From Glycine soja (Eukaryota; Streptophyta; Magnoliopsida; Fabales; Fabaceae), in the NCBI RefSeq assembly GCF_004193775.1, contig NC_041002.1, forward strand, positions 2,095,261-2,159,260: a stretch of DNA of 64,000 nucleotides. Direction: 5' to 3'. Both the position numbers and the translations under genes were made by a program. Of this stretch, positions 11,566 through 24,809 are shown one piece after another. Numbering within the stretch: position 1 is the stretch's first letter; the number at the start of each line of letters is the position of its first letter. Under the pieces are notes generated by a model. That model had not been told where the DNA came from. It made no database searches and saw only the letters and a program-made list of their open reading frames with translations.

Positions 11566-13190
11566 AAATTTTATAATTAAATATTTTGGACTAGATCCAT
11601 ACCATATTCTACACCTTCCAGCTGAATTAAAAATTTGAGTAATTTCCTTTTACGGCAAAAGGATTGACTTTTAGTCCGTGGTCAATCCATCACCGTGCTG
11701 TCTCAAGACGGATTTTTTTATTAAAATTAAAACGGTAGATTTTGCTTTTAAAGTTGTTGAAATATTATATATTAAAAGGATTTTACTCGTATAAATCGAC
11801 TTTCACAGTCAATTTTGATTTTGTAAAATCAATTTCTGACAACTTTTACACATTATAACATGGTTGAAAATGCTATAAAAAAAATTTGTCATGAAAAGCC
11901 CGTTAGAAATTGGTTTTGGAAAACTTTACATCATGTAGGTAACTTTTTTAAGAAATATTTTATACTTTAATAATTTTAAATTAAAGCAAAATATTTCCGT
12001 TTTACATATATAAAAAAGAGTAAATTACACACATTGAGATTTGACGAAATTATACAAATCTCATTCATTTTTAAAGCCTGAAAACAGAAGAGTTTCTTGT
12101 GTAATTTTATCAAATTTTAAGAAAAACTGTAATTTATTCTATATATATAAAAAAAACCTAACAAGAGATAAGGATGTTATCTTATCGAATAAACATAAGA
12201 AATTATTTTAGCAAATTAAGACCCACCCTAGATAACTCTCCTTAGTTGTGTATTCCCCTAAGAAATAAAAAGTGTATTATACACAAACATTTTACTAATA
12301 TTTTTAATTTTTTTATTTCTATCACAATATAAATCCTATCATATTAATTTTTTTTCTCCCTCTAAGTAAATTATAGTATAATAGATGTAGATGAAACATT
12401 TCTCCTTTGAAAATTAGTCCGCTATGTTCCAAGTCCATTTGCCATTGCCTATTTCTTAAAAAACGTCAAAATATTTTGACGTGTGCTAACTGTCAAGTGT
12501 CGATGCTTTTCCATGCCTTATCACTTGTCCTCTATCTCTTCTACTATGATTCCTTGACTCTTTCTAACTAACAAAACATGCTACTTTATACTTGGCTGAA
12601 TTTTCTCCATTTCTTGTTTCGTGTGTAATAGTTTACATTTTAAAAAACCAATTTTCTTATAATTAACAAATCTTTTAAGTGAAAACTAGTCATATATAAA
12701 AATTAGTGGTCTTATTTTATATTTTCTATACCCGCAATAATTTATCTAAAATTAAGTTAATATGCAAATTCAAATTAATTTTAAACAACACTTTTAAAAA
12801 ATTTAAAACTAATCAATATATTGTTGTTGTTTTTTAGGCTAAAAAAACGTATTATAAATGGGAATTTCAGCACAAGATGTGCTTGAACCTCAATACAGAA
12901 AAGGCTGATACATGATGAGGCTTCTAAAAGCAGCCCACCCCCCATAAAACCAATATATCCCGAACAACAGAGCTTTGGTAACTAAAAACTGGTCGGATTA
13001 TTTCATGAACCCATCCCTTAAAACAGAAAGTACTTCCCATCCCTTGAATAATAATAAATAAATAAAAACTGCAATGGCCATAAGAATACGAAAAAAGCTT
13101 TCTTAGAGCTTATTAACAAACTCCTTTTGACTGTTTTTTTTATCCATAAATATTAATTATTAGTATTATTAGTTTTTGTTAATAAAAGAG

Positions 13191-13236
<46 letters not shown>

Positions 13237-14780
13237 CATTTTAATTATTCAATTCACCTTATATTTTTTTCAAGCTTTATTGAGACTGATTTATCTGATG
13301 CAGCAAAACATAAGATACCCAAAAACCTTGGTTCCAAAACAATAATCATGAATATATTATTGTAAAATGTATATAACTAATTTTGATTACTATAGTTTAC
13401 CAAACGCTTTCTAATGCCGAATAAGCCAAGATATATCGAAAAGGAAATGGCATTATTGGCTGCTGTCCCACTTTGATCTATTGGTCAATAGTCATAATTC
13501 CAAGATAGTATTTAATACAACCTCCTAGGTACACAGGGTGAAAATATAATAGAGTAGAAAACATTAGTGGTTGAGTTTAATTTTAAGTTACCTGAACATA
13601 GGATATATTATATATATAGGGTATTGTCGAGTATTAACTAATATGCATGCAGGTTGATATATTGACTGCTACGAACTATCGTATGGGAAGCTTGGGTAGG
13701 CAAGAATTTAGATTCGCTTTTTTCCAATATAGGTTCTGATTTTGAAACTGGGGCAGGTTCAAATTTGTAGGCTTTTCTTACCTATAATTAAAGTAGGGGA
13801 TTGAAATTAAATTTTAAAACCAAATAGATTTTTCTAATATAGGTCTTCTTACGTTTGCCATACCTTAATATATACGATACCGTGTAGACTTGAGAAGAAT
13901 AAGAAGTGGGTCATTTAATTCTAATAATGACTACATGTTGACTATTTTCTAATACTAAGGATTAGGTATGTACCAAACGCTCCTATTTTACTTGTTGGAA
14001 TATAATTAGCTAGGCTAGAAGTTTTTCGGTTTTAATTATATCAATTGAAAAATTGATACAACTCCACGAATTTAATTGTACGTACGCCGTCGTTTTGGTA
14101 TAACGACACGAAAGCCCTTAACAAAAACGTATATTAATTCACTATCAATGAAAACAAAAATTTAGTCAATTGTTGTTAACTGAGTAATAGCTGTTGTCAA
14201 GTGTTTATCGATATTTAAAAAGGTTGCTGTTAGGACTAAAATATAGGCATCTATTTTGATCAAATACAAACTTGAATTTCGCAAATTAATTTAGCAAATG
14301 ATTTTGCAACATATCTCAAAGTCTGCCATTTTATTATAAAGTCGAGTTTTTAGTGTCAAGAATTAAGACATCTCTCATCATACTTTTTTTATGATGTGTC
14401 TTTCACACTTTTTTCTTATAATTTTAAATATATTTTTATTTTAAAGTTTTATTAAATTAGAAAATACCAGAACAAATACATGTTAATTTTTTCATAATGC
14501 TAAATTCAATGTTATCCTCTTAATTCATTCGACCATATAATACAACCTTTTCCCAAATTCATCCTCTTCATTCTTTCTTTAAAGACATATATACCCTTCA
14601 CGTGGACCTTAATTAGTCCAACGTTGAAAGTAACACTTGCTGAGTTGCTGTCGTGTGAGAAATTACGAAAATTGAGGGGCAGCGCCAAAAATAGGAAAAA
14701 GAAATGTAGAAAGCAGTACTTGGAAAAAGTGACAACATCATCATAGATAAGCTAAAGCTGTTCATTGAGCAGTACTTATA
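11566..14780. other. Intergenic region upstream of the lyase gene
   Basis: AT-rich DNA without a supported gene. It contains an (AT)n run at 13196-13233 and scattered short repeats. Its right end grades into the promoter region of the rhamnogalacturonan lyase gene. Confidence 0.5.
13196..13233. repeat. (AT)n microsatellite
   Basis: Uninterrupted TA dinucleotide run of about 38 bases. Confidence 0.95.
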
Positions 14781-14782
14781 TG

Positions 14783-14793
14783 CATATATAAGG
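14783..14793 (+). promoter_or_regulatory. TATA box of the lyase gene
   Basis: 'catatataagg' lies about 30 bases before a plausible transcription start near 14815. A 5'UTR intron can be proposed from 14941 (aag|gtttgt) to 15117 (tttgcag|gtt), placing the first coding ATG at 15138. Confidence 0.45.
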
Positions 14794-14832
14794 TCATTCA
14801 CTTCCCGCAACTTTCTTTGAAGGTGCTTATTA

Positions 14833-15141
14833 ATGTTCCAAAGAAAAAATAGCTATCATCAACTGTTCATCTCCTACGTATATATGGTTTTCTGTAACTC
14901 TATTAGGGTCTTTCTGGGAAAGACATTGGAGAATGTCAAGGTTTGTACGTGTCCTTTAGAAATTATACATTAGGTTAATTTAATTCTCTTTTTTTTGTCA
15001 TTTATGTATGTCTTCAGTTTTTTTCACTAACAGCATTATCAAAGTTCATTTTGCCATAATATTCTTCTGTTCCTTGTCACCTGAAATGAAGCTTCAACTC
15101 TTCAAAGTTATTTGCAGGTTCATATTATTGGTAAAAGATGA
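14833..15141 (+). promoter_or_regulatory. Candidate spliced uORF overlapping the lyase start
   Basis: The first ATG after the putative TATA box (14833) opens a frame that stays open for exactly 36 codons to the proposed 5'UTR donor at 14940. It continues after the acceptor at 15118 for seven more codons and stops at TGA 15139-15141. That stop overlaps the main start codon as ATGA. If the UTR intron and start site are right, this is a 43-codon upstream ORF ending on the main AUG, an arrangement that suits reinitiation. The peptide has no recognised family. Confidence 0.35.
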
Positions 15142-18100
15142 AGGTGGAAAGGGTTTCAATATTCCAGTGGTGGGTTAGAGTAGCTGTGCAGCTCAGCTTA
15201 ATCTTGCTTGGTGCCTTTTCTGATAGAGTCTCATCAATTAGGTTCTTTCTACTCTCTTAATTGCTTCTCTGTTTAGTTACATGCCAATGTTGCTTTTGTC
15301 CTATGCTTTTCTTATTGTGATTCTGAGTAAACGAAATGAAATCATGAGATGAGAAAATGCATCAATTCAGAAGGAAGACATATCCTATAAATTAGTACTT
15401 ACTACAAGTAAATAATACTTTTAAGTCTTATTTTTTTGTCTCTTGTCCCGTTTATAGATGAGAACTTTAAAATTTCATATCCTTCATTTATCTCACTATA
15501 TAAATACTCCATTGTGCAAGCTACTTTTCACTTGCATCTTTTACTTTAGTTGCAAGCTACTAAGCTAGCCATTGTGGCAATGAAAAGAGTTTATTTCCAC
15601 GTCTTTGACTTTCTCATGTGTCTCATTTATGTTTTCACAACATTTAGTCTTAGCCGTTTTTCACCTGCACCATTCTTTCTTTGACGGTCTCAAATGTTTC
15701 GTTTATGTTTTAATTTTGCAATATTTAGTCTACGCATAGATGGCCTGTATTTAATGACGCAAAATTTGATGAAAATGCAATTAACTCTAACATTTCTTAA
15801 CTAATTAGTCTCTGCAAGTGCTTTGCTCTAACCGACAATGCATCAAATAGTATAGGCTGATGGTCTACTTCAGTAACAACCGAATCTCCCTTTCAAAACA
15901 CGACAATAATTTAAATACACCTAAAATTGAAGCTTGCTATTTACATTTTTTATTTTATTTCAAGTCACTTTTACATATATATATATATATATTACACACC
16001 AATCATTTTTCATATAAAATAGATGACAACATTTAATTAAATGTTTTTCCAATTATCTCTCTTATTAGACAGTGTGAGAACTTATTAGATAATTTTGATC
16101 ATATAAATGTACAGTCTAGTAAGAATCAGATTTAAATAAAAAGAATTTAATTATTTATATATAATTAAAATTAATTACTTTTACCTTTTACTCCATAGAT
16201 ATAACCATGTACATACACATATGTGTGGAGCGGCTTTACATTAAATATGATGAGCAAAGATAGGTGGACGTAAATCGTTCTATCAAAATTGAACCATAAA
16301 ACTTTTTAAGTTGCCAAACTGTCTAAGAGTAACTGCCCTTCACATTAAATCACATTAAATCTCACATTATCAATATATTCAAATTAAACTACTGTCCTGT
16401 CGTTGATAGGAGTAGTTTAATTTGAATATACTATAATGTGATTTTTATATTATTATTTTATTATAAATTATATATATGAAAAAGTTATTAATTTTTGTAA
16501 TAATTATTTTTTAAATTATACATACAATAATTTAATACAACTAAAATATAAAGGCTAAATATTTCTTTATCTTCCTATTTCTTTTCCCTTTTGAAGTTGC
16601 AACCAATGGGCTAAATATTTTCTTTATCTTCCTATTTCTTTCTCTTCAATTTCTTTTTAAATCAAATGATGAAGGCAATTGTATTTGATTCCTATTCCAA
16701 TAGCTAGGTCCCCTGAAAATAATCGGATTTTTAAAAGAGGAATAGGAGGAATTATTATTAAGCACTATAGTACAATTAAGAAAAAAAAAAAAGAGCCGCA
16801 TGCTAGAATTAAATATCAAATTATATTATTAATATTATATACATATTTTATATTGTTTTTATAATAATATTTTACATTTACTTTTCTTTTTTACATCACT
16901 CTTTATTTTATATTTTTATTTCTTATAAAAAGTTGTGCATAAATATTGAGCAACTATGCATTTAGTCTCAAGCTGTAGTATCCTATTGTCCATTTGTTCT
17001 ATTTTTTTTTTCAATTTTGAATATTGTCAAATGACAACGTCACACCTTGAGTACTTTTTTATTTTTAACTATCTTCTTTAATTTCCTGCAATGCTTCCAC
17101 TTGCAGAAGCGTTTCGACGTCTCCTCCAGTAAAGCTGAATACCGAAAATCCTCACCAGGTGATATACCGGTTAATTTTTTGGAGAACAATATAATTCGTT
17201 CAAAATATTGAAACAATAAAATAAATAACCATATTAATTGGCCTGTTTTTCTCGTCAAATTAAAGCTTGGGTTATACTAAGTCTCGACTTGATTTGCAGG
17301 TGGTGATTAGCAACGGCATCGTTTCCCTCAATTTGTCAAAGCCCGAGGGCCATATCATTGGAATATATAATGGAATTAACAATTTACTTGAGCCAAAAAA
17401 TAAAGAAGACGATAGAGGGTATATATACCTATCACCTACTTCTTATTAAATAAAAAGTTAAATTACTCATTTAGTTCTTATAATTTTATCATTCTTATAT
17501 ATTTATATTTTAATTCTTTTTTATTCTAATTCTTATAATTTTATCATTCTTACATGTTTATATTTTAATTCTTTTTTATTTTATATAATTTAAAAGTATT
17601 TTTTTTAATCCTTATAATTTGTATTTAATTATCTTTTAGTTTTTATAGTTTGAAAATGATATTTTTAATCCCAATAATTTATATTTTAATTACCTTTTAA
17701 TTCTTATAAAAAAATATAAAAGAAAATTAAAATAAGATTAAAAAAATCACTTTTAAAGACTAAAAAAATAAGAATCGTAAAATTATAGAAAATAAATGAG
17801 TAATTTAACCTAAATAAAATTATACATTTAGGTCAGGATTATCTTCAAAGTAATCCGGTATACGATGGCAAAAAAATTGAATCCATATAATATCTGCTTT
17901 GATTGATATAATCTGCCTTCATATTTATAGGTACTTGGACGTCGTTTGGAACGAACCAGGAAAACCTGGCATATTTGAGAGGTATATATATTTCAGAAAT
18001 TATTAATTTAGGCCTTTTTTTTTTCTTTTATCTCCTTTTCATTCTATTTTGTTTATTTTTATGGCAAATATTGAACCTACCTCACTTTTATATAAGGTGT

Positions 18101-21100
18101 ATGGGTGGAAAGATGAGAGAGATAAAAAAAAAACTCTTAGAGAAAAAAAATGATAAATATGATAAATTATGTAATGGAAAATAGAGAGATAATAAAAATA
18201 GGGTAGAAGTAATTAATGCATGTTTTATGCAATTCAAGAGACAAATTTACGATTTAAACTGTACTGCAGAATCGATGGGACACATTTCTCAGTCATTGCA
18301 GCAAACGAGAATATAGTTGAAATTTCATTTTTAAGAACATGGACAGCTTCCATGAAAGGCTCAAGTGTCCCTATGAACATAGACAAAAGGTGGATTCCAA
18401 ACCTTAATTTTTTTCTACAGTTTGAAAGCAAATACAGAATTAGCTCATCGACATTGTGTGATATAATTTTTTTTCACGCAGGTATATATTGCGAAGAGGT
18501 GATTATGGGTTTTATTCATACGCAATATTTAATCGACCTTCAGGATTACCTGCGGTGGAGGTTTATCAAATTAGGATTGTTTTCAAACTCGACGAAGCCA
18601 GGTAAGTGAAAAAATGTTAATTACTTTTAGAAAAGTTAAAAGAAAAAAAAAACACTTTCCTTTGATTTTGAAAAAATGTTAGTACTTTTTCATTGACTCC
18701 TGAATGAAAATTTTCATAATTTGATAGAATCAAAAATGAAAATATGAAATGGCTTAAAGAAAAGTTTCCTAAATTATTATTCCTTCCGTCTCCCAAGATA
18801 ATCATGGTCTTAAATATCAAAAAACAAGTAATAAATAGTTAAAAGACATGAAAGGAAACAGAAACTTTACAAAATTAATCTTACATTATTATTATGATTA
18901 ATTTATTTTTAGATTTTGTAGTTTAATGTTAATATATAAAAATATAAGTGAAAAAAAAATTAATATAATATTTGGAAATATATATTCTTTTAAAATACAA
19001 TTTAGTTTGTGGTTATCATTTTAAAAGTAGAAGAATAACAAAAACCTATGCTTAACTAATAAACAACCAATGATCCAGGTTCCACTACATGGCCATATCT
19101 GATGCTAGGCAAAGGAACATGCCATCTATGAGAGATAGATTATCGGGTCAAAGCCTGGCGTATCCTGAAGCTGTTCTTTTAACCCATGCATCTGAGCCAC
19201 AATTTAAGGGAGAGGTAACCCTTTTTTGCCTGTTGTTCGAATTGACATTGATTATTGTTGTTTATAATGTTTATGACATGTACTTGTTTGTTATTTTGTT
19301 GGGTTTAGGTGGATGACAAATACCAATACTCGAGTGAGAACAAAGATAACACTGTTCATGGCTGGATTACCCAGGATGATTCAGCACCCGTGGGCTTCTG
19401 GTTGATAACACCCAGTAATGAGTTCCGCCATGCTGGGCCCATTAAGCAAGACCTTACCTCTCATGTTGGCCCAACTACTCTTTCCGTAAGTTCAACCTGT
19501 GACCTCATAAAGCATGAATAAGTCTTGATTAATGGAACCGTTCGGTAGAGTAAAAAAAAAATGGAATGAAAATTTAAAATTAAAATAGAATGTAAAAATA
19601 TGGGATTAATCTCATTTTACTGTTCATTTTTCTTTTCTGTTCTCTTTCAACTCAAAGAACGGACCTGTGTTGTCTAATATATTAGAAGCCCTCTATTTAA
19701 TATTGAACATGTATAGTATGTTCATGCATCAATACTATGTTAAACAAAGATATGCCTGTAAAAATAAAATCAAAAAACTAAATTAGAGTGCACTCAAAAG
19801 TAATGCCTCCTTAAGAATTTCTTCTCATCACCTAACACAAATTTATAACTTCAGAACATAGGCCTAAACAAAATTTAGAATTTAGATAGTTACGGCTAGA
19901 ATGCCAGTTGTTATTCACAAATCACAGAACCGAATAAGTGAAAATTAAAGTACTTCACTATTTCTAAATTTATTGTTGTTGTTCGTGTTTAGATGTTTGT
20001 GAGCACTCATTATGCTGGCAAGGAGGTAGCCATGGTATTTGGTGAAGGGGAGACATATAAAAAGGTTTTTGGCCCAGTTTTTGTCTACCTTAACTCTGTT
20101 CCCAACAAATCTCAGTTTCGGTCTCTCTGGTCAGATGCTGTAGAACAGGTATATACTTATTACCCTTAACTGCACTCGCTAGTGATAATTTATTATACAT
20201 TATTTGAGCTAGGTGATTATGTTGTGACACAATATATTATTGTTCTTTGGTAAATTAGTTATCGAATGAAGTAAGAAGATGGCCTTATGATTTCGTTGGA
20301 TCAAAAGATTTCCTTCCACCCAATCAACGAGGAACAGTGACAGGACGACTACTAGTCCTAGATGGGTATATGCATATGCCTTATTTACCTTCATTTTATT
20401 CTTTGATGACATAGTATCAACTTATATAGAAACAAGCTAATAAATTCCATGCTTTAACTTGTTTATCAGGGGAAAGAGAGCTCAACCTGCTAACAATGCT
20501 TATGTTGGTCTAGCTTTGCCAGGAGATGCAGGATCATGGCAGAGAGAAAGCAAGGTGCATTTGGTTTAGGAGCCAATTGGATTTAATTTCTTGAAATTTC
20601 AAGTTTCAAGGGCTAGTGACACATTCAGCTAAAAAGGGTCTGAAATTTGAATTATATGTGCCATTCACAGGGTTATCAATTCTGGATTCAAGCTGACAAA
20701 GATGGACACTTCTTGATTCAAAATATTGTACCTGGGGATTACAACTTGTATGCATGGGTTCCGGGTTTTATTGGAGATTATAGATATCAAACTAAAATTA
20801 CCATCAAACCAGGTAAAATATCTTCGTCTCTCATGTTAAATATAAAGTAGTTTATGTGCTTTTATATATGCAACAACTTCAGCTTTTTGAGTAATTGATT
20901 CATGACATGGAATTAGAACTATGTGACTAATTAGCAGTCATGATCAGTTCCATTTTTATTGGCATCATATCAGGATATAATACTATAAATTACAAACTCG
21001 TGCATTGTTAAATGTTTAATCATGAACTATTTAAATATTAAACTATTTGAGCTTTTGCACTTATAATAATTTGAACTTTTTAGAAATTTAGTTTATAGCT

Positions 21101-22076
21101 TGCGTCATTAGACAATGACTTGTATATAATGTACCTTTAGGATGCAACATCAACTTGAATTCACTGGTTTATAACCCTCCAAGAAATGGTCCTACTCTAT
21201 GGGAAATTGGGATCCCAGATCGCTCAGCTGCAGAATTCTATATACCAGACCCTAACCCCAAGTTCACGAACAGATTATTCCAGAACGATAGCCAAGACAA
21301 GTTAGCCCAAAACCCATTTTCAACAATTAATGTTTTCGATCTTCTATTAATATGCTCTTTTTTCATTTTCTCAAACTATTTCTTCTATGGCAGGTTTAGG
21401 CAATACGGCTTGTGGGAACGTTACACTGAACTATATCCAAACCATGATCTCGTTTACACTGTTGGTGTATCTGACTATCACAATGACTGGTTTTATGCTC
21501 AAGTTACCAGGTATTTGTTTTTTTTGGTCAATATATAGAATTTGTTATAATTGTCAAGCATTTTTAGTTTTCTCCTCTAAAATGCACTAATGTATGCAGG
21601 AGCACACCAGAAAAGACATTCGTGCCAACGACATGGCAAATTCAATTCCAACTTAAAAATATCATAATGCCAGGAAATTACACATTACAAGTGGGGTTGG
21701 CATCCGCCAATAATGCTAGACTGGAGGTACACCAATTCATTTTTTCCATAATTGATCTTTTTTTTTTTTTTTCAGTTATGAGTATGACTATGGTGGCAAT
21801 TGGCTAACATTTTTTTATATGGGTGATCAGGTTAGGTTCAATGACCAGAATGCTAAGCTTCCCCACTTCTCAACAGGGCTAACAGGCGATGACAATGCCA
21901 TAGCAAGACATGGAATTCATGGATTGTATAGGTTGTATACTATAGCTGTAGGCAGCAATCATTTGGTGAAAGGAAAAAACACCATCTATTTGACACAGTC
22001 AAAAGGCATAGGTCCTTTCATGGGACTTATGTATGATTATGTCCGCTTAGAAAGTCCACCAATTAAAAGTACTTGA
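15138..22076 (+). CDS. Rhamnogalacturonan lyase (PL4 family), 16 exons
   Basis: Cleaves rhamnogalacturonan-I backbones of pectin by beta-elimination; acts in the cell wall. Exons: 15138-15241, 17107-17158, 17300-17418, 17931-17981, 18270-18389, 18482-18601, 19079-19214, 19309-19485, 19993-20148, 20259-20365, 20470-20554, 20671-20812, 21141-21300, 21394-21510, 21600-21726, 21831-22076. Every junction is GT-AG and phase-consistent; the total is 2019 nt, 672 aa, a usual plant length. Residues 1-34 form a signal peptide with hydrophobic core 'VAVQLSLILLGAF'. Family motifs: 'VVWNEPG' (~95), 'FKGEVDDKYQYS' (~230), 'GFWLITPSNEFR', 'TSHVGPTTLS' (~284). An fn3-like domain ('RGTVTGRLLV'...'VPGDYNLYAW') spans about 368-450 and a CBM-like C-terminal domain ('LWEIGIPDRSAAEFY') about 470-672. 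The 52-base exon 2 is tiny but needed to restore phase. Odd: 'VVISNG' and 'FRHAGP' differ from the commoner 'VVMDNG' and 'FRSGGP'. Transcript support would settle the 5' end. Confidence 0.93.
15975..15992. repeat. Short (AT)n run in intron 1
   Basis: Dinucleotide AT run of about 18 bases within intron 1 of the lyase gene. Confidence 0.85.
16363..16440. repeat. Strong hairpin in lyase intron 1
   Basis: A perfect 20-base inverted repeat (16374-16393 with 16411-16430, core 'tattcaaattaaactact') is extended outwards by 'cacattat'/'ataatgtg' (16363-16370 with 16433-16440). The loop is about 17 bases. In RNA this would form a stem of nearly 30 base pairs. It matches no microRNA I recognise; a tiny MITE or siRNA source are alternatives. 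Confidence 0.7.
17457..17809. mobile_element. MITE in lyase intron 3
   Basis: Terminal inverted repeats of about 40 bases: left 'gttaaattactcatttagtt...ataattttatcattctta', right its complement ending 'aaataaatgagtaatttaac'. Inside, a ~55-60 base segment ('cttataattttatcattctta'...'aattctttttta') is tandemly duplicated (about 17479-17584). It lies wholly within the intron. Confidence 0.65.
18778..19037. mobile_element. Stowaway-like MITE in lyase intron 6
   Basis: Left end 'ttccttccgtctcccaagataatcatggt' resembles the Stowaway consensus; the right end 'ggttatcattttaaaagtagaag' is its diverged complement. It lies between exons 6 and 7 and does not touch either splice site. Confidence 0.5.
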
Positions 22077-24470
22077 TTGAGCCGAGAACATGTACGTAGT
22101 GGAGGAAGATAAATAAGCGTGACTCTGTCTCTGTGCATTATGAATCTCTCATCTTGCAATTTGCATAGAAGCATGCATGCATAACAGAATTTTTGCTAGA
22201 AAGTAGAAATTATGATGAAAGTATAAAGCTAGTATTTTTTATTTATTGATTGATTTTAAGTTTGTACTACTGTGGAGGGCTTGTAATTTGGTGTCGGATA
22301 ATTATAAGAAGGAACATGCTTTCTGTTGCGAATTCGTACCGCACGAATTCTAAATATAGTTCATAATCCATGATTTCCGTTAATTATCCTTTTATTTTGA
22401 AATTTACATATTCGCCAATTACATTATAACAGCTGTTTCGTAAGAAAATTCGCAGCATGATCTCTCCTGAAATTTAACACTACTATAAGAATATGTATTG
22501 TATGTAACATTGTAAAAGGATTTTAAATTTATTTCTAATCACAAATTGAATGCACAGTACTAAGTTTTATAGTTTAACAATTGCTTTGTCTATTTTAATT
22601 TTAACCTTTTAATTAAGTAAGAAATATAAAACAAATTAAGAATTAAATCTCAATATAAAAAAACTTAAGAGAATTATATAAAATATTTAAAATTCGTAAA
22701 ATACAAAGACTTAAAAAAAAGATAAGAATGAAATTCAAAATTTTAAAATTGTGAATTTTTTTTATCACTTTCTTGATTTGTTGTCCTTTTATGTTGTTTT
22801 TTATTATGCTAATTGACATATTTTTACTTATTCTATTTTTTTTTAAATTATTGACTTAAAAGTTAAAACGATTTCTTACTCTTGATTTTTTTTAATTATC
22901 TGAATCAATGACTTTCTTAGTTCCCATCAAACGGCTAGTCCCATCCAATTATAAAAACTACGATTATTACCTTTGAAGATAAAAAAAATAATATTATAAA
23001 AATTAAAATGGAATTTTTTAATGTTCAATGATTGACTATTAAGGAATATTGGCTATTACTTTTTTGAATAATAATTATTTCAATAATTTAGATCTAGAAT
23101 TAATGTTCAATGGATTTAAATTAGTGAGTGCAATTTTTTTAAAATATTTTCCATTCTGCATTACTAAATTATTAAAAGAATGTACGTAACGCACACAACT
23201 ACTCTATCTTTATTTTTTCAGCAGCGTACCAACTAACTATTTTGGATGTAATACTGGATTCAAATCTAGTTTCTTATGAAATTATCTTTCGATGATTATC
23301 ATATGGACCAAGAACGTTTGTATGTACCAACTAATTATTGAAGAAAAATACATAGAATGTGAATTAAATTTTAAGATCATTCAGTAATCCATTAAAAATT
23401 AAATTGATGCCACGTTTTCTTCTTTGTTCTCCCTTTAACAACAAAAATGAAAAGAAAAAAAGAACTTTCATTTTATTATTTCATGACAAGTTGGTTCAAC
23501 CAAAAAATATTAACTTAAATATATTTTAAGTTCCTCAAACTCAAATGCTGAAATTTATTTAGTCTCCCAAATTTAAACATGTATTTTTTATTTCATCAAA
23601 GTTGGAAAAGGGTTTTTATAGTAGGTAAGGTAAAGGGGTAGGTCAGAGTCGGGTTTTACTTACCCCACCCTCGATTTTCCATTTTCTTCCGTCCCCGAAA
23701 TTCGATAGGGGTGTATATTTATCTCCATCCCTACTTTCGATAGGATTAGATTTTTTCCGCCTCGACATGCTTATAAAATCCTATAAAAAAAATATAATTT
23801 TTCATAGAATGAAAAAAATAACTTTAAATAGCAATCACAACGTATTTTTAGATTATACATGACAACATAAAATCTAATCCAAAAATAGCATAAGATTCAA
23901 TCCAATAGTTTAAGGTTTTAATGTGTTATATATATGCAAGAATATTTTTATAAATTAATTATTAGCGAAACGAATTTGAGGACGAGTTCGGATCAGGTAT
24001 TAATAATCTCATCCCTGACCATGACCACGAGACTTTAACTGTCTCAAAAAAATCCAAACCCAACCCCTACCTTGATTAACTTGGATTTTTTCCTTCAAAA
24101 TCAAGATGAGTCCGAGACGACCTCATTGCCTTGCCTATCTTATAGTTCTTCTGTCAAGATGGCATTAACAGGTTGTGTGAAGTGACAGAATGTTTCACAG
24201 TTTATGGGGGTTTATATAGCTACTAGAATTTGATTTTGAATTTTTAATCAATTTCTAGTGGTGTAAACCGCCATAATCAATTAAAATTAAAGAAAAAAAT
24301 AGGACAAGAGAACACTGCCAACCACAACTCCATAACTTTGTTGCGATGTTTTTGACCCCTTTCTCTCTCTGATCAATATGTTCACCCTCTTTTGTATTGA
24401 TTGGTGTTCATACATTAAGTGTCCAATTAATTATTGTTTTAAGAATAGGGTTGGAGGCATGAGTGAAGGA
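22077..24470. other. Intergenic: lyase 3' end and old repeats
   Basis: The first 250 bases are probably the lyase 3'UTR. After that the DNA is AT-rich. A degenerate repeat rich in 'ccccgtcccc'-like words runs from about 23600 to 24130. A segment at about 23510-23600 ('tagtctcccaaattt') has an inverted relative at about 26935-27055. No gene supported. Confidence 0.45.
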
Positions 24471-24593
24471 GGGAGAGGTAGAGGCAGTCAGGGTCAAGGG
24501 AATGGTGGTGCATGTCGTGAAATTTAGAAAGAGAAATATGATTTTGTGAGAGTTTACCCCCTTACACACAGAGCTACAGAGGGTCTTATTGTG

Positions 24594-24809
24594 TCAACAC
24601 CGGAACCACCTTGAGTCGATGTTGTAGGGGTAGTGCAGGTCGTGGCAGCACTTAAATTCATTATCGAAGTAGGTATTGCAAAAGCGCTCCTCCACTTTCT
24701 GGATCTCGTCAAGTCTTTTGAATGAGCCACTCTCAATCCCGTAGAGCACAAGTCCAAATTTCTGGAAGGTGCTACGGTGGGGAATGGGATTAAAAGGAAA
24801 GGGCTCCAA
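24594..24809 (-). pseudogene. Unidentified protein-like fragment
   Basis: The - strand frame (72 codons) reads like real protein: 'FKRLDEIQKVEERFCNTYF' followed by 'CCHDLHYPYNIDSRWF'. Base composition is clearly less AT-rich than the surroundings. I do not recognise the family. An overlapping - strand frame is open too (24554-24820), and the + strand also has protein-like stretches, so strand is uncertain. It may be a captured gene piece next to the foldback element that starts near 24960. Confidence 0.25.

Noticed and set aside
18220..18609. A 129-codon frame across exons 5 and 6 looked like one exon.
   Set aside because: It reads through the intron 18390-18481 in a frame that is lost in exon 6; splicing at 18389/18482 restores the lyase motif 'DKRYILRRGDYGFYSYA'.
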